This document shows positions 1-8,958 of a stretch of DNA of 64,000 nucleotides, piece by piece. The translations under genes and the position numbers were made by a program. The stretch is from Enterococcus viikkiensis (GTDB taxonomy: Bacteria; Bacillota; Bacilli; Lactobacillales; Enterococcaceae). The notes below the pieces were generated by a model that had not been told where the DNA came from, searched no databases, and was given only the letters and a program-made list of their open reading frames with translations. The stretch is from NCBI RefSeq assembly GCF_005405345.1, contig NZ_BJDW01000001.1, forward strand, positions 1 through 64,000, read 5' to 3'. Each line of letters begins with the position of its first letter. The stretch's first letter is position 1.

Positions 1-22
1 AGGATACATTAGAGTCAATGAT

Positions 23-1309
23 TTAACTGTAATTAACGGAATGGATTTTCCATTTACACATAATTCTTGACGCTACCGTCAATACATTTAAAATAGCTTT
101 AATGATCTTAGTTTGATTACCTAGATCAGATATAAAAATCATTTGCAGTATGGTAAAGAAATAGAAAAAAATACTTACATAAAACAAGCGCTTATTTCTT
201 TTGATCCATCGAGAAATACAATTTGCTTTATCCAAAATATCTTGGATAGAAGATATCTCAAATTTTTTATAAATTCGTCGGTAAAGAGAAAGACGCTGAA
301 TACTTATCCCAATTACTGAAAAAAGGACAGCTGCTAATAAATATCCTCCCATAATAATAACTATCCAAAATAGCCACATTCGTGAATCATTTGGAAAATC
401 CCTTCTATAGTAGGAATTTATCATATAGATCGTTAGGATCCAGTTAGTAATAACTTGGACACTTATCCAAAACGTTATCAAAGTATTCGAAGTAATTTTT
501 AAAGGAATTAATTTATGTATTTTATTTGATTCTAAGCATGCAAACATACTTATTGTCAAATACATTCCAAAGATTGAAACAGGTGTGCTGAACCTAGTGG
601 CTGTGCTGAGGTCACCATGTAAGTATTCTGAAACCTGAACCATAATAATTACTAAAACAAATAAAATTAAGGTACTACTAAATAAGTGTAATAATTTAAA
701 TTTAATTCTTGGGATGATTTCGAAACGTTTAAAAACATAACCCATACTAATAAGATAGATACTCCAAAAGACTCCCGTTCCTTCTTTACTTCCCCATATA
801 TCATTTTCAAATAATGTTGGTAATACAACAGCAAAAATTGATATTAAAGATACTCCTACTTTTAACTGGATATCACTCAATTTTTGTAAATATTTAACTA
901 AGTATGGTACAACTAGCAAAGCTACTATAGTTGATACCGCATATGGAAAAATATTCTGACTAATTGGAAAAAACGGCACCCAATAATCTCGGATATTCAA
1001 TTTTGCATCTTTTATTAAGAATAAGATATTTGAAAGGAAAATTAATATTAAATAAATAAAATAATATCGGCTTAATTTACTTATAGGTTTCTTGAGAGAA
1101 ATCTCTCTCGAATAGAACCCTATATATAATGGAAGTAAATTTACACCAATCATAGCAATAATGGATAAAAATTGATATATATAATATCTATTATTGCCAG
1201 AATTGTATTCTGGAATTATTGTTGCTGAAATCAGTGTCCGTTGCATAATTAATAGTAAGCCAGTAACAAACGGAGTAATTCCGGAATATTTATTTATTTT
1301 TTCACTCAC
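23..1309 (-). CDS. Acyltransferase-3-like polytopic membrane protein
   Basis: Integral membrane protein of 428 residues with about ten hydrophobic segments. The overall pattern (a VNLLPLYIGFYS stretch, then a WSIYLISMGYVF stretch) resembles acyltransferase-3 proteins that O-acetylate surface glycans. The usual N-terminal Arg/His catalytic pair is not visible, so enzymatic activity is uncertain. The frame can be opened at a TTG at 1345, but a clean AGGAG at 1317-1321 lies 7 nt before a GTG at 1309, so I use that start. It is the last gene of the window's variable polysaccharide operon and follows the GT14 gene by 19 nt. Very AT-rich. A role in decorating the nearby polymer is inferred from context; the alternative is a transport or polymerase-like protein. 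Confidence 0.6.
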   Translation of the reverse strand: MSEKINKYSGITPFVTGLLLIMQRTLISATIIPEYNSGNNRYYIYQFLSIIAMIGVNLLPLYIGFYSREISLKKPISKLSRYYFIYLILIFLSNILFLIKDAKLNIRDYWVPFFPISQNIFPYAVSTIVALLVVPYLVKYLQKLSDIQLKVGVSLISIFAVVLPTLFENDIWGSKEGTGVFWSIYLISMGYVFKRFEIIPRIKFKLLHLFSSTLILFVLVIIMVQVSEYLHGDLSTATRFSTPVSIFGMYLTISMFACLESNKIHKLIPLKITSNTLITFWISVQVITNWILTIYMINSYYRRDFPNDSRMWLFWIVIIMGGYLLAAVLFSVIGISIQRLSLYRRIYKKFEISSIQDILDKANCISRWIKRNKRLFYVSIFFYFFTILQMIFISDLGNQTKIIKAILNVLTVASRIMCKWKIHSVNYS

Positions 1310-1328
1310 CAAAAAACTCCTTGCTTTA

Positions 1329-2204
1329 TTATTTGTCTTTATCAAATAGCATTTTAATCAAATTTCCACTATTCTCTTTGTCAAATTTTCTAGCAAAGCA
1401 CTCTTCGCCTGTTTTCAACCGAGTATAATATCTCTCGGTAAGTATGACTGGGGTATCATCCTCCCACTTAACAAACCGCGTATTAGATTCTGTTGAGTTA
1501 TCAAATTCCGTGTGATATAGGTCATTATCAAATCCAGAATTAACCACGATAGTCTGAAGAAATAACTCATCGCCATTAATCGTGTGTTTAAAAGTTCTTT
1601 TAATGTCTATTTTTTTCGAGACCACATACTCAGCAAGTCCATGAGTAATACTAAACCAATTTGCTCCCATTTGAAATTGACTAAATGCAGTATTTTTCTT
1701 AGTTCTATCTATATGAAACACTTTTTGCATCAATACTAAAAATTTTTGTATTACCCATAAAAAGTTCTTTTTTTTTCCTATATACTCTTGAAAAGGATAA
1801 AAATATCTCACTCTGTTGAGATTTTTTTTACTCAAATTCTTATTTTGAAATTGAATGAATTCTTTTCCTTTATTATGCTCAAAAAAAGTAATTATCTCGT
1901 TGGATTCCTTCAAAGGAAAATCGATACCGGAAATCAAATGGTAGTATTCATAATTCGATAAAATTGCCTCTTCTAATAAGTTCATTTCCACTTCAATTTG
2001 AGAATAAGCCCCCCACGTAACACTTTGGCTTTTTATAAAATGTATTTCAGAGTAGGAAGTCCACTTTTTAACTTCTACTTCATCAAACCCAGATGCTTTG
2101 CTATCTATATGGATGTATATATCATTATTTGGATTATCAATTCTTTGTAGCAAGATCTTAAGAAAATCAGGTTTCTCATGAACCATTATTAAATATGCAT
2201 GCAT
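1329..2204 (-). CDS. GT14 (core-2/I-branching type) beta-1,6-N-acetylglucosaminyltransferase-like protein
   Basis: A 291-residue soluble protein. The N-terminus MHAYLIMVHEKP, the WGAYS motif (64-68) and YHLISGIDFPL (88-98) are typical of the bacterial Branch (PF02485, GT14) family, which transfers sugars such as GlcNAc or xylose. The enzyme probably adds a side-branch sugar to the surface polymer in the cytoplasm. AGGAG at 2213-2217 sits 8 nt before the ATG, and the gene begins 4 nt after the flippase stop, so the two are likely co-translated. Donor and acceptor cannot be read from the sequence. Confidence 0.8.
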   Translation of the reverse strand: MHAYLIMVHEKPDFLKILLQRIDNPNNDIYIHIDSKASGFDEVEVKKWTSYSEIHFIKSQSVTWGAYSQIEVEMNLLEEAILSNYEYYHLISGIDFPLKESNEIITFFEHNKGKEFIQFQNKNLSKKNLNRVRYFYPFQEYIGKKKNFLWVIQKFLVLMQKVFHIDRTKKNTAFSQFQMGANWFSITHGLAEYVVSKKIDIKRTFKHTINGDELFLQTIVVNSGFDNDLYHTEFDNSTESNTRFVKWEDDTPVILTERYYTRLKTGEECFARKFDKENSGNLIKMLFDKDK

Positions 2205-2208
2205 TCCA

Positions 2209-3642
2209 CTATCTCCTTATTTTACCAAAATTACTGAGCAGTTCTGATTTTATCTCTGGAAATGTAAAAAAAGTGATTGGTATAAAAATAATCATGAGTA
2301 TTATTGATTTGAATGCCATATCTATAAACGCACTAGCAAACAATGTAGGTATGAAAAAAGCTAACAGATTAATAACTACACCCAATAATACAAAAAACAA
2401 TACATTTTTACTAAATATTATTTTTAAATTCAATTCATCTTTAACAAAATAGATTTTCAAGAAGCATACAAGTGTTTCAACCACAACCAGAACAATCGTT
2501 CCTCCTAAAGATGAAAAATATGGAACAATCAAGATGTTTCCAACTACACTAATAATTGCACCGATAATTAACGGATACGCAAAAGCCTTATCTTTTTCAA
2601 TTGCAATCGAAAACTGATTCGAAAAAATACCTCCAATAGGACTTACAATAATTAATGAGCCTACTATAAGCATATTACTGATCATAGGTTTAAATTCCTC
2701 ACCGAAAAACCAAGGTACAAAATTTTTAGTATTAACAAAAACAATTGTAAAGAGAACTACGCTAATAATTAGTGTATAATCAAAGGACTTTTTAGTATAA
2801 CGCACTACACCTTCATCATCTCCATCAGCAAGAGCACCAGTCAATTTAGGTAACATTACAATAGTAATGGAGGTTAATAATGCTAAAATAATTCGAGCAA
2901 TTTTTTGAGACTGATCATAATAGGATAACTGAGTTGGACTAACAAAATATCCTACAACCGTTTTGTCTAATGTTGTGTATACTTGCATAAATAATTGTGG
3001 AATTAAAATCATTAATCCAGGTCGCCAAAGTGATTTGAATAGAGTTTTATCTAATCTCGGTGATTCAACTTTATTTTTAATACTTATCCAAAATACTAAG
3101 CTACCAATAAAATTTGCTAGAGAAGTAATTAATACATAGATCCAAAGATCTTGTCTTGTCCAAACGAATAATACAATCAAGATAACGGATGATAACTTAA
3201 TCAAGGTATTTCGAATAACAACTTTAGAAAATTCTTCTATTCCTTGAAAAAACCAAGAAATATCTAATGTCAATCCAGCGATGAAAACAATCTGAATTAG
3301 ATATAGATTTGTATAATCTAGTTTGAGTAAGATAACTGCTCCGATGTACAGTGCTATTGCAACTATGCCGATTAGAAGCTGCATTAAATAAATGTTCCAA
3401 AATTGTAACGATAATTCATGTTTATTTTTTCTAACCTTTGCGATATTTCTAATTCTAAAGGGATTCATTCCAATAGCAATAACCGTCATAAGAAATTGAG
3501 CCATAGAAAATACGTAACCATAAACTCCTAAACCATCAGCGCCAATTCTTCTACTAAGAATTGGTGTAGTCAATAAAGGCAAGATAATTAGAAATAACTG
3601 ATATACGGCATTGTAAAGAATATCTTTAATTGTCTTTTTCAT
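2209..3642 (-). CDS. Wzx-type polysaccharide flippase
   Basis: A 477-residue protein with about 12-14 membrane helices. The start (KDILYNAVYQLFLIILPLLTTPILSRRIG, here given in part as LLTTPILSRRIG) and the later FFQGIEEF region match the polysaccharide biosynthesis/MOP flippase family (PF01943). It would move a lipid-linked repeat or teichoic-acid precursor across the membrane. The neighbouring EpaLM ABC exporter implies a second export route, so this flippase probably serves the decoration built by the variable genes around it. The ribosome site is weak, and the gene starts 4 nt after the TagF-like gene, suggesting translational coupling. Confidence 0.88.
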   Translation of the reverse strand: MKKTIKDILYNAVYQLFLIILPLLTTPILSRRIGADGLGVYGYVFSMAQFLMTVIAIGMNPFRIRNIAKVRKNKHELSLQFWNIYLMQLLIGIVAIALYIGAVILLKLDYTNLYLIQIVFIAGLTLDISWFFQGIEEFSKVVIRNTLIKLSSVILIVLFVWTRQDLWIYVLITSLANFIGSLVFWISIKNKVESPRLDKTLFKSLWRPGLMILIPQLFMQVYTTLDKTVVGYFVSPTQLSYYDQSQKIARIILALLTSITIVMLPKLTGALADGDDEGVVRYTKKSFDYTLIISVVLFTIVFVNTKNFVPWFFGEEFKPMISNMLIVGSLIIVSPIGGIFSNQFSIAIEKDKAFAYPLIIGAIISVVGNILIVPYFSSLGGTIVLVVVETLVCFLKIYFVKDELNLKIIFSKNVLFFVLLGVVINLLAFFIPTLFASAFIDMAFKSIILMIIFIPITFFTFPEIKSELLSNFGKIRR

Positions 3643-3646
3643 TTTA

Positions 3647-4789
3647 CTAGGCTTCTTTCAATATTAAATCAATAATTTTTTCTGTACTATCACCATCTTC
3701 AAAATTTCCAACATAATCTAATAAACTTTCAGAGCTTTCAATAAGTTCTTGAAATCTGTTTTCGAATATATTTAATAGTTCATATGAGTTTCTAGCCTTA
3801 GGGACAGGTAATTCGCTCAAACTAATATAAAAACCTCTTTCAGCTAGGTATTCCTCTTGGTCATAATTAAATAGAATAATACCTTTTTTTAATAATGCAA
3901 AATCAAAAAAAATAGATGAGTAGTCAGTTATTAACACATCTACGTCATCAAATAAATTTTCTAAAGGGACTCCATCCTTTATCAATTCAATAGAGTGTCT
4001 TTTCAAATATTCCATATTGCTTGAATCACTGGAAAGATCAGCATTGACATTAGGATGGAACTTCACCATAAATTTGAAATTATACCCTTTTTTAACGAAA
4101 TAAGCTCGCAACTTTTCAATATGAAGTTTGTCTAATTGAACTATTCCATTTGCTTCTTTCATATTTCTAAAAGTAGGCGCAAATAAAATAGAAATCGATT
4201 TTTTTTTCTCGATCATAGAATCTTTTGAAGACTCGTCACTTATCAACCCATCATTTCTAGGAGTACCAATGTTCAAGATTTTTTCTTTTGGAATATTAAA
4301 AGCTTTTGGGTATAAATCACTACTGTAACGATTACCTGAGACTAAATATGTAATAGATTTACTATCATGAACCGCATAATTTAAATATCGTGCTGGCAAA
4401 GTATCCGCAGCATCAAACTCAATCTTTTTTAAAGGTGTTCCATGCCAAGTTTGAAAATATATTTGTTGAGGTCTTTTCTCAAAAATAATTGTTTTTCGAC
4501 TATCATCAATCCAATATTTTGCAGTATACAAATAGTACGCCCCCAAAAATGAATCGGTATTGATTTTCTTTATTCCTTTCGGTAATTCTAACTCTACTTC
4601 CTTTTTTAGTAGCCATACAAGTTCATAATCTAAATTTTGGCCTTGAATTTTTTCAGAGATTACTCTAGGATTTCCTGAATAATTACGACCACCAAAACTT
4701 GAAAAAACAATTCGTCTGCTCTTAATCGGAAGTAATCTAAAAAAAAGGGGATAAATATTACGTGATAAAAACTTAGTAAATTTACTCAT
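3647..4789 (-). CDS. CDP-glycerol:glycerophosphotransferase family protein (TagB/TagF-like)
   Basis: A 380-residue enzyme of the PF04464 family that transfers polyol phosphate from a CDP-polyol to a lipid-linked acceptor. Family signatures seen are WHGTPLKK (115-122), GTPRNDGL (about 172-180), LFAPTFRN (about 200), a HPN motif (about 242) and DVLITDYSSIFFDF (about 283-296). The length fits the catalytic domain without the long extension of polymerising TagF proteins, so it could be a primase (TagB-like) or a short polymerase. Start ATG lies behind TGAGGTGA. Its presence implies a phosphodiester, teichoic-acid-like component. No CDP-glycerol or CDP-ribitol synthesis gene is present in the window. 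Confidence 0.9.
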   Translation of the reverse strand: MSKFTKFLSRNIYPLFFRLLPIKSRRIVFSSFGGRNYSGNPRVISEKIQGQNLDYELVWLLKKEVELELPKGIKKINTDSFLGAYYLYTAKYWIDDSRKTIIFEKRPQQIYFQTWHGTPLKKIEFDAADTLPARYLNYAVHDSKSITYLVSGNRYSSDLYPKAFNIPKEKILNIGTPRNDGLISDESSKDSMIEKKKSISILFAPTFRNMKEANGIVQLDKLHIEKLRAYFVKKGYNFKFMVKFHPNVNADLSSDSSNMEYLKRHSIELIKDGVPLENLFDDVDVLITDYSSIFFDFALLKKGIILFNYDQEEYLAERGFYISLSELPVPKARNSYELLNIFENRFQELIESSESLLDYVGNFEDGDSTEKIIDLILKEA

Positions 4790-4792
4790 TTG

Positions 4793-5788
4793 TCACCTCA
4801 TAGTTTCGATTTTCGATAATAAAGCTGCTGTAACCTTATTTCCAGACAGCCTATATGGAAGATTAGGATGTTTTAATAAAAAATGGCTTAATTGTTTGAG
4901 CTTTTTTGAAAAGTCTTCATCTTTATCAATCTCATCTTTATATATAGATAAAATATTCATAGCCCTATCAAAATCATATTTTTCTTCATGATTATTTTCG
5001 ATCATTGACATCATTAGTCGAATCGATTCATATACAAAACGAGTCCTTATATTTAAAGATACTTCAGGATAATACATATCGATAAATTCAATGATTTCTT
5101 CATGGATATTAAAAGAATCAAACTTTTTGGGATTAAAATTCCCTCTTAAAATACTATTCGGACTTTGATAATAATGATATTTTTTTGAATCATTGACTAC
5201 AACAACACTTGACTCATTTATTAGTCTATAGGTTGTCGCTTTGTCTTCCATTAGGAGCCCTTTAGGGAAACGAATCGTTGAAAATAATGAACGTTTGAAG
5301 AGTTTATTATTAGCTGAATAACCGACTTTATTATTTGTAAACAGATTTTTCATCGCTTCATTTCTACTTAAAACTTCCCAACTAGTGACTGTCTCAGTAG
5401 TTTCTTCAATTTTTTGATAATCACTTATCTTTTTCAGTTTTACTACAGCTATATCAGCATTATACTTTTCGATTCCTTGTAACAGTAATGTTATAAAATC
5501 AGGTTCGATCCAATCATCACTATCAATGAAACAAACATAGTTTCCTGTTGCAATATCTAGACCGCTATTTCTAGCTGAACTTAACCCACCATTCAACTGA
5601 TGCAGTACTGTTACTCTGTCATCTTTTTGTTTATATGAATCTGCGATATATCCACTACTATCTGTAGATCCATCATCTATTACTAATATTTCTATTTTTT
5701 TGTATAATTGATTAGAAATAGATTCCAAACACTTCTCTAAATAATTTTCAACATTATACACAGGAACAATTACTGAAACGATAGGCAT
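4793..5788 (-). CDS. GT2 family glycosyltransferase
   Basis: A 331-residue glycosyltransferase with a GT-A fold. Signatures are VSVIVPVYNVENYLEKCL at the N-terminus, VIDDGSTD for nucleotide binding, NGGLSSARNSGL, and the metal-binding FIDSDDW. The last third is typical of EpsJ-like enzymes that extend lipid-linked chains. A TTG at 5797 is in frame, but it lies only 2-3 nt from AGAGG, so the ATG at 5788 is more likely. The gene follows the upstream GT2 stop by 5 nt. The sugar it transfers is unknown. Confidence 0.88.
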   Translation of the reverse strand: MPIVSVIVPVYNVENYLEKCLESISNQLYKKIEILVIDDGSTDSSGYIADSYKQKDDRVTVLHQLNGGLSSARNSGLDIATGNYVCFIDSDDWIEPDFITLLLQGIEKYNADIAVVKLKKISDYQKIEETTETVTSWEVLSRNEAMKNLFTNNKVGYSANNKLFKRSLFSTIRFPKGLLMEDKATTYRLINESSVVVVNDSKKYHYYQSPNSILRGNFNPKKFDSFNIHEEIIEFIDMYYPEVSLNIRTRFVYESIRLMMSMIENNHEEKYDFDRAMNILSIYKDEIDKDEDFSKKLKQLSHFLLKHPNLPYRLSGNKVTAALLSKIETMR

Positions 5789-5793
5789 AGAAT

Positions 5794-6636
5794 TCAAACC
5801 TCTTTTTTATTTTTTTTACGTAGTGCTTTATTATAAAAACTAGCTCTCAAACTATTTGGTAATAAACTAATTACAACGTGCACTGAACACGAAATCAAAA
5901 AGTCTGAGATGGATCCTAGTCCTGCTTGATAGATTGCTTCACGCCCTTTTAATCCATTAACAAAGTACTTTCTTCCACCTCGACGAGCATACATGTTTTC
6001 ACCAGTTCTTGCGTAAACAAGTGATTCCTGAATATTTTTACCCTTATATCCAGCTTTTAGCAGCCTTGCCCAAAGATAATAATCTTCAAATCCAATCATT
6101 GGCTGATAATTTCCCACAGCAAGAATAGCTTCTTTTTTGAACATTACTGTCATATGATTAAAAGGATTTCTTTTTTTTGAAAATGAACAAATATCCTCAT
6201 AAGATTCGGGAACAATTCTTCTACCAACAATTTCATCAGGTGAATCATAAAACTCATCAATATTGGATCCAACAATCGTTAGTCCGGGATCTTTAATAAA
6301 TTCACCATATTGCTTCTCAATCCGTGTCGGTAGCATGATATCATCTGTATCCATTCGTGCAATCAACTCATAGTGAGACGCTTTTACTCCCTCAGCTAAT
6401 GCCTTGCCTAAACCAACATTCTCTTTTAAAGGTACTATTTCAAATAAATTCGGCCGCTCTTCTTGTACCGCCTTGATTACCGCTTGTAATTGAGGCGTTA
6501 TCGGACCATCCAAAACTAAAACAATTTCTTTTGCAAGAAGAGTTTGATTTAAAACACTTTGCAACGCTTCTTTAAAATATTCTGGCTTTTCTTTTATATA
6601 TACAGACATTAATACACTAACATCTACACTATTCAA
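5794..6636 (-). CDS. GT2 family glycosyltransferase (EpsE-like)
   Basis: A 280-residue GT2 enzyme. Signatures are VSVLMSVYIKEKPEYFKEAL, VLVLDGP, NVGLGKALAEG and the metal motif ARMDTDD. It resembles amylovoran/EpsE-type glycosyltransferases that add an internal sugar. The start is a TTG at 6636, with AGGAG at 6646-6650 and 9 nt spacing; the next ATG would remove the first strand of the GT-A fold. It lies directly downstream of the priming transferase EpaR, so it may add the second sugar of the lipid-linked unit. Confidence 0.85.
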   Translation of the reverse strand: MNSVDVSVLMSVYIKEKPEYFKEALQSVLNQTLLAKEIVLVLDGPITPQLQAVIKAVQEERPNLFEIVPLKENVGLGKALAEGVKASHYELIARMDTDDIMLPTRIEKQYGEFIKDPGLTIVGSNIDEFYDSPDEIVGRRIVPESYEDICSFSKKRNPFNHMTVMFKKEAILAVGNYQPMIGFEDYYLWARLLKAGYKGKNIQESLVYARTGENMYARRGGRKYFVNGLKGREAIYQAGLGSISDFLISCSVHVVISLLPNSLRASFYNKALRKKNKKEV

Positions 6637-6654
6637 AAAGGAACACTCCTTTGT

Positions 6655-8046
6655 CTATTGATAAATCTTCTCTTTCGGGAAATTCATTTTTTCTAATGAT
6701 GTAGAAACTTCCTCTTCTTCTAATCCTTGCGATGAAACCTTATCAAACAGAATTTTAATTGTCTGGAGCAAAATTTTCATATCTAACATAAACGAATATT
6801 TTTTAATATAAAGCAAATCAAATTTTAGCTTACTATTATAATCTGACGCGTACTTGCCGTAAACCTGAGCGTAGCCAGTGATCCCAGCCCGAACATTGTG
6901 TCGCAAATAATAATAAGGATTCTCTGCATTGAACTGCTCAACAAAGAAGGGGCGCTCTGGTCGGGGGCCAATGATCGACATATCGCCTTTCAACACATTG
7001 ATCAACTGAGGCAGTTCATCAAAACGCACAGCTCGAATAAATTTTCCCACAGGAGTTACCCGGGCATCGTTACTTGTAGCCAGAACAGGACCAGATTTTG
7101 ATTCCGCAGTAGCACTCATTGAACGGAATTTATAAATCGGAAATTCTTTTTGATCTTGTGTAATCCGAATTTGTTTATAAATAATTGGTCCCGGCGAAGT
7201 TACTTTTACTAAAATCGCCGTGATTAGCATAAATGGCGAAGCGATCACCAATAAGATCAATGAAACAACAATATCAAACAAGCGTTTCAACATCGCGTCT
7301 TCAGAAGGAATCTTGAAGCCTGAAGACTCAATGATACTCTCATCTTCAAAGTTCATTATATTGGGATTGATGGTTACTAAATTTTCAAATGTCGTATTTA
7401 AAAACAATTTTTTCTCTGTCTTCGTAACTAATTGATAAATACTGATTTTTTCCATTTCATCAATCTCTGAAGCTAGATAAACAATATCCACATCATCAAT
7501 GATTTTTTCTAAGTTCTCATGAAAATGATCTAAGATGATTGATTGGACTTTATGCTTATTATTTTTTTGTGAACTAAAATTTTGAATTGCCGGAGCAACA
7601 TCTTTTTCATAACCTAAGATCGTTACCTTCTTGTCCGCACTCAATTTTAGATAAAGCTTATAGATGATCGTTCGATAGACGATCAGCAAAACCGTACCCA
7701 GTAAAAATGAAATCAAAATCACCATTCTTGGGAAAGCGAACCAGCGACCTGCGAAGGTAATGATCATAATTCCTAATGACATTAAAAATTGACCAATAAC
7801 GGTCACAAAGACAATATCACTAGTGATTCGATTATAAAAAACATATACCCCTAAGAGCACATTCAATAGTACAAAGAAAATAGAAATAAGTAAGGCTGAG
7901 CTTTCAAATGTTTGAAAATTCCTCTCTGGAATGAGCCCTCCAAATTTCAGCCAAAAACTTAAGTAAATAGAGAAATTATAAACGACTACGTCCATCAAAA
8001 TGATAAACACTCTACGGGCGGCGCTCCATTCGCTACTTTTATTCAT
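6655..8046 (-). CDS. epaR: EpaR-like undecaprenyl-phosphate sugar phosphotransferase (priming enzyme)
   Basis: A 463-residue polyprenyl-phosphate hexose-1-phosphate transferase. It has an N-terminal bundle of four to five membrane helices, a degenerate nucleotide-binding middle (VTILGYEKDV), and a C-terminal bacterial sugar transferase domain (about 255-450) with KRLFDIVVSL, PGPIIYKQIR, KFRSM, DELPQLINVLKGDMSIIGPRPE and YAQVYG. It loads a hexose phosphate onto the lipid carrier to begin a glycan chain. The frame opens at a TTG (8067), but AGGAG at 8054-8058 is spaced 7 nt from the ATG at 8046. The epaR symbol rests on architecture and position next to epaN/epaO. It probably has its own promoter. 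Confidence 0.85.
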   Translation of the reverse strand: MNKSSEWSAARRVFIILMDVVVYNFSIYLSFWLKFGGLIPERNFQTFESSALLISIFFVLLNVLLGVYVFYNRITSDIVFVTVIGQFLMSLGIMIITFAGRWFAFPRMVILISFLLGTVLLIVYRTIIYKLYLKLSADKKVTILGYEKDVAPAIQNFSSQKNNKHKVQSIILDHFHENLEKIIDDVDIVYLASEIDEMEKISIYQLVTKTEKKLFLNTTFENLVTINPNIMNFEDESIIESSGFKIPSEDAMLKRLFDIVVSLILLVIASPFMLITAILVKVTSPGPIIYKQIRITQDQKEFPIYKFRSMSATAESKSGPVLATSNDARVTPVGKFIRAVRFDELPQLINVLKGDMSIIGPRPERPFFVEQFNAENPYYYLRHNVRAGITGYAQVYGKYASDYNSKLKFDLLYIKKYSFMLDMKILLQTIKILFDKVSSQGLEEEEVSTSLEKMNFPKEKIYQ

Positions 8047-8082
8047 ACAAACACTCCTAATCCACAAAATAATCCATTACAC

Positions 8083-8091
8083 ATCTTACCA
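8083..8091 (-). promoter_or_regulatory. Candidate extended -10 promoter of the epaR operon
   Basis: On the minus strand TGGTAAGAT forms an extended -10 about 36 nt before the epaR start. No good -35 hexamer is seen. It would give the variable operon a transcription start independent of the upstream epa core. Moderate to low certainty. Confidence 0.35.
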
Positions 8092-8140
8092 TACAGCCCT
8101 AAAAAAGAGTAGCATTCGTAAAAAAAGTAATAAAAAAGAA

Positions 8141-8173
8141 AAGAACAAAAAAATGATTAATTTTTTTGTTCTT
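8141..8173. terminator. Perfect A/T-rich hairpin, candidate bidirectional terminator
   Basis: Arms 8141-8154 and 8160-8173 are perfectly complementary (14 bp, mostly A/T) around a 5-nt loop. On the minus strand it is followed by a T-rich tract (8121-8140). It separates the membrane-protein gene (ending 8959) from epaR. The low GC of the stem makes termination efficiency doubtful. Confidence 0.4.
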
Positions 8174-8185
8174 TGTATTTACTAA

Positions 8186-8958
8186 TTTTAAATTTGGTCC
8201 TCTAATTTTGGTCCTTTAATATTGGATTTGAATCAATAATTTGGACACCTTTTAGTTGAGATTACTAAGGTATTTTCTCTGTTTATAAATTTTCAAACTC
8301 CTGTGTAATTACGTAAAATGAATAGAACTATGGACTCGATTACGATTATAGTATCCTTCGATGTTACTAAATAAGGATTGATCTACTTCTTCAAAATATG
8401 AGTAAGTAGTCCATATATTTATTCCTTTTTCAATGACGTATGAAATAAATTGATAAATACAAATTTTTCTATTTACAAATCGTTCCTTAGGATAATCACT
8501 ATTCTTTTGCTAAGCCTCGAACAAATCTTTCTATACTAAAATAAAGAGATAAATTTACTACTCTATCGATCAAGGGCTAAAAAATGAATAGTGGCTTGCG
8601 TACGTTTTCCTTCTCTAAATTAACTAAACTAATACAGTATGTATTTTTAGCTTAATATACAATTCATTAGAGATTTTCTACAATTTTTTAAAAATATTTC
8701 ATTACTACCGCTCTAAGATTAATCTTATATCCAAAGCGAACCTCTCTAGTGGCATAACAGACTAGCTAAACAATAAAACTAAGTAAATTAAATAAATCAC
8801 TTTTACGCAATTGTTTACTTACAACAAATATTATCGTTTGGGAACAATAAGAGCGATGCAAAAAATTCACCGCATACCTAGCTCACTTTTATTGAACAAA
8901 CTGTTTCTAGCAAAAAGTAATCGATCCATTTCTCTCGTTTGCTCCATTAAAACTCAAC
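8186..8958. other. Gene-poor AT-rich stretch containing IS debris
   Basis: No intact gene is seen on either strand. Apart from the IS3-type remnant at 8283-8461, the rest (8462-8958) is AT-rich, broken by stops in all frames, and shows no convincing RNA gene. At 8195-8232 a short tandem of the type CTAATTTTGGTCCT occurs. In related epa loci this is where further membrane-protein genes (epaP/epaQ) would be expected, so it may be a deletion or replacement scar. Confidence 0.5.
8283..8461 (-). pseudogene. Remnant of an IS3-family transposase (C-terminal end)
   Basis: The minus strand from about 8461 reads EKGINIW...YFEEVDQSLFSNIEGYY, then NRNRVHSSIHF, up to a stop at 8309. After a one-base shift it continues as ITQEFENL and stops at 8283. 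The block YYNRNRVHSS plus QEFENL is the typical end of the integrase core of IS3-family transposases. The upstream part is not readable as an open frame. About 20-40 nt downstream lies GTGTCCAAATTATTG-like DNA that could be an old element end. It therefore looks like a decayed insertion sequence left between epaR and the upstream membrane-protein gene. Confidence 0.6.

Noticed and set aside
8000-8185. Plus-strand 61-codon frame near the epaR start
   Set aside because: It overlaps the epaR start and the A/T-rich hairpin; low-complexity Lys-rich product.
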